DNA of 8,861 nt from Chloroflexota bacterium (GTDB lineage: Bacteria > Chloroflexota > Anaerolineae > B4-G1). The notes below the pieces were generated by a model that was not told the origin of the DNA, did no database searches, and was given only the letters and a program-made list of their open reading frames with translations. Below, piece after piece: positions 6,293 through 8,861 of this stretch. The position numbers and the translations under genes were made by a program. Every line of letters starts with the position of its first letter. The first letter of the stretch is position 1. The DNA is taken from the NCBI GenBank assembly GCA_030596915.1, contig JAUVSX010000098.1, positions 1 to 8,861 of the forward strand. The letters are read 5' to 3'.

Positions 6293-6947
6293 ACTCTCCC
6301 TGGATATAGCGCCGCCGGCTTTCCTCAGCCGACCGTCTGCCCGCTTCTTCGCCCCTGCCTTCCGTGCGCCACCGCTCGAGAATGGCCCGGGCGTACCTCC
6401 AGCTCCGTTTGTTCAGGGCCACGGCCTCTCGGAACGCATCCTCGATCCACGCTGCTGGGTAGGTCTGCTCGGCCTCCCGCAACTCATCAGCAATCAGGGG
6501 CGTGAGCATGCCTATGTTCTGCTCGTACAGAGTGAACACATTCGGGCGGTCGGCCGGCTCTAGCTCCTGGGGCCACTCGCCGCCCTCGATTGCCGCCACC
6601 GCAGCGCGCCCAAGCGGCGTGTTGGCGAAGTAGAGCCTCTGTTCCGAACCCGCGGCGTCGTCCTGCACCAGGAGAAGCGTGCCCCGTTCCACGGCACGGG
6701 CGAGCCCGGCTTCCAGGGCCTCACGAGGTCTCTCGGCCAGGCCGGCGAGCAGTATCTGGTCGGCCAGCAGATCGTTGTGTTGCACATAGCGCACCTTGCC
6801 CTGCTGCCGGCCGAGCCGCCAGAGCACGTGCAGCGTGACCTTCAGCTCCCACAGGTCGTCGATCTCGGGGATCAGCTCGGTGAAGACCGGCTCGGGAAGG
6901 CCCACACTGCGGACTTTGCCGGAAGTGAAACCGCTGAACGTTCTCAT
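6270..6947 (-). CDS. DnaD-domain primosome-type replication protein
   Basis: The product is 225 aa from the ATG at 6947. Residues about 1-125 form a winged-helix-like region with LWELKVTLHVLWRL (32-45). Residues 136 to about 197 are the DnaD domain: NVFTLYEQNIGMLTPLIADELREAE, then the helix ending in LNKRSWRYARAILERW. The tail ends YIQGEYGDYIDH, a C-terminal pattern I associate with DnaD proteins. In Firmicutes DnaD/DnaB-type proteins remodel DNA and help load the replicative helicase; the overlapping downstream helicase-loader gene supports the same job here. The in-frame ATG at 6989 would add a basic 14-residue extension (MRARSRVRNRQPNG); I prefer 6947 because MRTFSGF fits the usual family start and because the extended -10 at 7004-7012 would leave only about 7 nt of leader for 6989. 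Neither start has a clear Shine-Dalgarno. Confidence 0.85.
   Translation of the reverse strand: MRTFSGFTSGKVRSVGLPEPVFTELIPEIDDLWELKVTLHVLWRLGRQQGKVRYVQHNDLLADQILLAGLAERPREALEAGLARAVERGTLLLVQDDAAGSEQRLYFANTPLGRAAVAAIEGGEWPQELEPADRPNVFTLYEQNIGMLTPLIADELREAEQTYPAAWIEDAFREAVALNKRSWRYARAILERWRTEGRGEEAGRRSAEESRRRYIQGEYGDYIDH
6296..6301 (-). promoter_or_regulatory. Ribosome site of the helicase-loader gene inside the DnaD gene
   Basis: AGGGAG on the minus strand lies 3 nt ahead of the ATG at 6292 and within the 3' coding end of the DnaD-domain gene. It supports this start and a coupled two-gene operon. Confidence 0.6.
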
Positions 6948-7003
6948 ACCATTGGGTTGGCGATTGCGCACCCTCGACCGCGCTCGCATCGTTCTGTGAG
7001 CGC

Positions 7004-7012
7004 ATTATACCA
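7004..7012 (-). promoter_or_regulatory. Extended -10 promoter of the DnaD/helicase-loader operon
   Basis: On the minus strand TGGTATAAT is a perfect -10 with the extended TGn motif. No good -35 is seen at 16-18 nt (TGGCGC at 17 nt), as is usual for extended -10 promoters. Transcription would start near 6997, just ahead of the DnaD-domain gene. Confidence 0.6.
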
Positions 7013-7063
7013 GACAGCATGGGCGCGCGCCATTGACGTGACCTACCGCGATCGGTCGCCACG

Positions 7064-7072
7064 TGGTATCAT
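7064..7072 (+). promoter_or_regulatory. Extended -10 promoter of the dehydrogenase gene
   Basis: TGGTATCAT is a 5 of 6 match to the -10 box with the extended TGn motif and no good -35 at 17 nt. Transcription would start near 7079, about 37 nt before the ATG at 7116. It is divergent from the operon promoter at 7004-7012, so the two may share regulation. Confidence 0.5.
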
Positions 7073-7115
7073 CGGGCCAGATTCGTCATCAAGGGAAGGG
7101 AGCCAACAGCCACCG

Positions 7116-8087
7116 ATGCGCGCGATACAGATTGTGGCCCCCGGGCGTCCGGAATTTGTCGAGGTCCCGGTCCCCACGCTCCGCCCAGGGCACGGCCTCG
7201 TCCGCCCGTTGCTTCTGTCATTGTGTGGAAGCGATGTGCGTTCCGTCTACTACGCGCCTGAGGACGAATACCCACTTGCCGTCGGCAGAGGCGGTCACGA
7301 GGTAATCGCCCAGGTCGAGGCGCTTGCGGGGAGCCCCCCTGGTGTGGGCGTGGGCGATAGTGTGATGGCTCTGGTGCCGGGCGACGCGGGGATGTCCGAG
7401 CGCTTCGTCACGGCCACGGACAACCTGCTCGCGCTCCCGGCTGACTGTCCGCGTGAGCATCTTCTCATGGCACAGCAACTGGGTACGGTGATCTTCGCCT
7501 GCAGGCGGCTGCCGAACGTGGTCGGCATGGACACTGTCGTGATCGGGCAGGGTTCGGCCGGGCTCTTCTTCGACGCGATGCTCCGCCGCCTCGGCGCCGA
7601 GCGGGTCGTCGCTCTCGACGTCATCGAACAGAGGGTGGCTGCAGGGCTGAAACTCGGCGCGACGCATGCGCTCAACATCCATGGCGTCGATCCGATCTCT
7701 GCCGTAGCGGACATCACGGGCGGCCGGATGGCGGACCTGGTCATCGAGGCCGTCGGGGAGCCGGAGACGATCAACCTGATGCCGCATCTGGTCAGGAAGG
7801 GCGGTCACCTGATGTCCTTCGGCGTCCCCCGCGGACCGCACGTGTTCCCGTTCGACTACTTCAGCCTGTTTCGGAAGACGTGCCACTTCACCAGCTCGGA
7901 CGGAACCATCGAGGAGCCCGGGCGAAGATCGACGCGGATGGCCCTCGACCTCATCGCGAAGGGAGAGATCGACGTCACGCCGATGCTGACCCACCGCCTC
8001 TCGTTCGCGCGCGTCAAGGAAGCCTATGAACTTGCGCGCTCCCGCGAGGATGGGGTGATCAAGATCGTTATCGACATGGTGGCATAA
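7116..8087 (+). CDS. Zinc-type medium-chain (alcohol/polyol) dehydrogenase
   Basis: The product is 323 aa, somewhat short for the MDR family (usually about 340-360). The GroES-like N-terminal domain has the catalytic zinc cysteine in LCGSD (C37) and the GGHE motif (H61, E62). The four-cysteine structural-zinc loop expected near 90-110 is absent: that stretch reads VPGDAGMSERFVTATDNLLALP. The Rossmann motif is VVIGQGSAGL (141-150), and D168 at the end of the second strand (ALDVIEQR) suggests NAD rather than NADP. It should oxidise an alcohol or polyol in the cytoplasm; the substrate is unknown. MRAIQI at 7116 is the family-type start. The frame is open further upstream to 6777, but that part is antisense to the DnaD-domain gene. 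A GGGAG at 7098-7102 is rather far (13 nt) for a Shine-Dalgarno. The stop lies 12 nt from the convergent deaminase stop. Confidence 0.9.
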   Translation: MRAIQIVAPGRPEFVEVPVPTLRPGHGLVRPLLLSLCGSDVRSVYYAPEDEYPLAVGRGGHEVIAQVEALAGSPPGVGVGDSVMALVPGDAGMSERFVTATDNLLALPADCPREHLLMAQQLGTVIFACRRLPNVVGMDTVVIGQGSAGLFFDAMLRRLGAERVVALDVIEQRVAAGLKLGATHALNIHGVDPISAVADITGGRMADLVIEAVGEPETINLMPHLVRKGGHLMSFGVPRGPHVFPFDYFSLFRKTCHFTSSDGTIEEPGRRSTRMALDLIAKGEIDVTPMLTHRLSFARVKEAYELARSREDGVIKIVIDMVA

Positions 8088-8099
8088 GTGCGGCAGAAC

Positions 8100-8555
8100 T
8101 CAGCTCCAGAACTCTCGGTGGATCTCGAGCCCTTCTTCCTCGAGAACCGGCCCGACTACGCAGGTCGGACGGCGGCCTCGGTCCAGCACCTCGCGACACG
8201 AGATCAGAAACGGTTCGCCTGCGATCGCCCGCAAGGCCCCGGCCGAGCACCCGAAGACGACCGTAGGAATCTGCGCCCAATAGATCGCCCCGGAGCACAT
8301 GACGCAGGGCTCCGTGCTTGTGTATAGGGTGCAGCTTCGCACGACGTCCGGGCCGAGCTTCCTGAGTCCCTGACTGATCAGGTTCAGTTCGGCGTGGCGC
8401 GTGCTATCCTGGTCGGTGGCGACCGAGTTCTCAGCAGTCAGCAGGATGCGGTCATCGCTCACGAGGAGGGCGCCAAAGGGGTGATTGCCCTTCTCGACGG
8501 CGCGCTTCGCCAGGCGGTAGCATTCCCGTATGGTCGTCTCGTGGGGGCTACGCAT
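8100..8555 (-). CDS. Zinc-dependent nucleoside/nucleobase deaminase (CMP/dCMP, guanine or TadA-like fold)
   Basis: The product is 151 aa, typical of the cytidine deaminase superfamily (COG0590 type). NHPFGALLV (24-32) is the substrate-side block. The zinc site is HAE (H54, catalytic E56) plus PCVMC (P83, C84, C87), so the protein should be active. TLYTSTEPC and GAIYWAQ recall bacterial guanine deaminases more than TadA, but the exact substrate (guanine, cytosine-type or tRNA adenosine) is not settled. The ATG at 8555 is chosen because AAAGGAG lies 4 nt ahead of it and the family's first helix starts right after; the in-frame ATG at 8720 would add 55 low-complexity residues reading through the 8556-8720 repeats. 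It converges with the dehydrogenase gene, with no separate terminator space. Confidence 0.9.
   Translation of the reverse strand: MRSPHETTIRECYRLAKRAVEKGNHPFGALLVSDDRILLTAENSVATDQDSTRHAELNLISQGLRKLGPDVVRSCTLYTSTEPCVMCSGAIYWAQIPTVVFGCSAGALRAIAGEPFLISCREVLDRGRRPTCVVGPVLEEEGLEIHREFWS
8123..8145. terminator. Inverted repeat 36 nt past the dehydrogenase stop, inside the deaminase 3' end
   Basis: TCTCGAG (8123-8129) and CTCGAGA (8139-8145) form a perfect 7-bp stem with a 9-nt loop. With only 12 nt between the convergent stops, it is the nearest structure that could end dehydrogenase transcription. It also encodes part of the deaminase tail (LEEEGLE), so it may be incidental. Confidence 0.3.
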
Positions 8556-8559
8556 GTTG

Positions 8560-8566
8560 CTCCTTT
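8560..8566 (-). promoter_or_regulatory. Shine-Dalgarno site that sets the deaminase start
   Basis: AAAGGAG on the minus strand is 4 nt from the ATG at 8555. It decides between this start and the in-frame ATG at 8720. Confidence 0.8.
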
Positions 8567-8625
8567 CGATGTCCAACGGATTGGCGCTTGTCTTGGTCGA
8601 CGGACCCAGGCGGCCCGGCGCCAAC

Positions 8626-8640
8626 CAGCACCGCCGTGAA
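8626..8640. repeat. Direct repeat, copy 1 (with second copy at 8767-8781)
   Basis: CAGCACCGCCGTGAA is identical in both copies, 141 bp apart. In both cases a CCC-TCAT-like stretch and a CCCC...GGGGCG hairpin follow, so the repeated module may be about 40-55 bp. The 20-bp tandem repeats lie between the two copies. Confidence 0.55.
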
Positions 8641-8648
8641 CCCCTCAT

Positions 8649-8663
8649 CCCCGCGCGCCGGGG
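8649..8663. other. GC hairpin following repeat copy 1
   Basis: CCCC (8649-8652) and GGGG (8660-8663) enclose a 7-nt loop. It matches in position the hairpin behind copy 2. The function is unclear; no U-tract is present. Confidence 0.3.
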
Positions 8664-8680
8664 CGGTGCGTTCGCGCGCC

Positions 8681-8740
8681 GAAGACGTGCGTGAGTACAC
8701 GCGTACGCGCGTGAGTACACGCAGACGCGCGTGAGTACAC
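8681..8740. repeat. Three-unit 20-bp tandem repeat with palindromic core
   Basis: Three head-to-tail 20-bp units (8681-8700, 8701-8720, 8721-8740) each end with the invariant GTGAGTACAC; the first ten bases of each unit vary. Across the unit joints the core reads GCGTGAGTACACGC, a 5-bp inverted repeat (GCGTG/CACGC) around AGTA, at 8689-8702, 8709-8722 and 8729-8742. The 20-bp spacing is about two helical turns, so bound proteins would sit on one face. This resembles an operator array or iterons. It lies 126-185 bp upstream of the deaminase start. Confidence 0.8.
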
Positions 8741-8766
8741 GCAGTCTTGAAAGCCACGTCGCACGT

Positions 8767-8781
8767 CAGCACCGCCGTGAA
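8767..8781. repeat. Direct repeat, copy 2 (with first copy at 8626-8640)
   Basis: This is the second identical copy of CAGCACCGCCGTGAA. It flanks the 20-bp tandem repeat on the far side from the deaminase. Confidence 0.55.
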
Positions 8782-8797
8782 ACAGGCCCGTCATAGT

Positions 8798-8811
8798 GCC
8801 CCTGCCGGGGC
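8798..8811. terminator. GC hairpin following repeat copy 2
   Basis: GCCCC and GGGGC form a perfect 5-bp stem with the tetraloop TGCC. It may be a weak terminator or a piece of the repeat module. Sequence after it on the plus strand is G-rich, not T-rich. Confidence 0.3.
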
Positions 8812-8847
8812 GCGGAAGGGTTGTGCTGGTCTCATAGTTGCGAGCAG

Positions 8848-8861
8848 CCCCCGTCTCGGGG
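8848..8861. other. Partial hairpin cut by the right edge
   Basis: CCCCG (8849-8853) and CGGGG (8857-8861) pair around the loop TCT. The upstream GCAGC suggests the stem may continue beyond the window, as a terminator would. Confidence 0.3.

Larger units (their letters stand above)
8556..8861. other. Gene-free repeat-rich region upstream of the deaminase
   Basis: No gene is supported in these 306 bases. They hold the deaminase Shine-Dalgarno, an inverted pair TTGGCGC/GCGCCAA (8581-8587 and 8618-8624), a duplicated 15-mer (8626-8640, 8767-8781) each followed by a C4/G4 hairpin (8649-8663, 8798-8811), a 20-bp tandem repeat (8681-8740), and a partial hairpin at the window edge. No clear -35/-10 pair for the deaminase was found. 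Confidence 0.6.

Noticed and set aside
7033..7038. TTGACG on the plus strand as -35 of the dehydrogenase promoter.
   Set aside because: The distance to the -10 TATCAT is 28 nt, too long for a sigma-70 promoter.
6777..7115. N-terminal extension of the dehydrogenase frame up to 6777.
   Set aside because: The added stretch is antisense to the DnaD gene and its promoter. The family-type start MRAIQI is at 7116.
8556..8720. In-frame extension of the deaminase to an ATG at 8720.
   Set aside because: The extension is non-conserved in look, reads through the repeats, and AAAGGAG at 8560-8566 fixes the start at 8555.
8681..8740. Possible CRISPR array.
   Set aside because: The invariant part is only 10-14 bp and the variable part about 6-10 bp, far too short for repeat-spacer units; no cas genes are present.

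Overview
The window is GC-rich bacterial DNA with dense, short-gapped genes. The best lineage clue is the minus-strand pair at 4928-6947: a DnaD-domain replication protein followed by a zinc-finger plus AAA+ helicase-loader protein. Their wording (for example the NVFTLYEQNIGMLTP block in the DnaD domain and the PDLLDHLR and LILDDLGTES blocks in the loader) resembles what I recall from Chloroflexota. The assignment to Chloroflexota is an inference from remembered family wording, not a search result.

Layout. Positions 1-1398 (+) hold the 3' part of an amidohydrolase gene that runs off the left edge and joins two amidohydrolase domains in one chain. A Gfo/Idh/MocA oxidoreductase (1521-2522, +) follows after 122 nt behind a strong Shine-Dalgarno site. 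Convergent to it is a HyuA-type hydantoinase/oxoprolinase ATPase (2588-4615, -). Upstream of that lies a 312-nt gene-free stretch (4616-4927) rich in signals: a good sigma-70-type promoter flanked by two dyads, a structured leader with mutually exclusive hairpins, a decayed second copy of the hydantoinase start, and nested hairpins behind the helicase-loader stop. The DnaD/helicase-loader pair (6947 to 4928, -) comes next. A divergent promoter region (about 6990-7115) has an extended -10 element on each strand. It is followed by a medium-chain, zinc-type dehydrogenase (7116-8087, +), which converges within 12 nt on a cytidine/guanine/TadA-type deaminase (8100-8555, -). The last 306 bases have no gene but carry a three-unit 20-bp tandem repeat, a duplicated 15-mer and GC hairpins.

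How the genes fit together. The amidohydrolase, Gfo/Idh enzyme, hydantoinase, dehydrogenase and deaminase are all small-molecule enzymes of types common in heterotrophic catabolism of cyclic amides, sugars/polyols and nucleobases. They are on different strands and in separate transcription units, so one shared pathway is not demonstrated. The DnaD/loader pair is a core replication module in the middle of this accessory metabolism.

The most unusual items are the tandem-duplicated AAA+ helicase loader with an exact 191-residue period and an altered second domain, the fused double amidohydrolase, the palindromic 20-bp repeat array upstream of the deaminase, and the decayed second copy of the hydantoinase start. 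No phage, transposase, CRISPR array, rRNA or tRNA was recognised.
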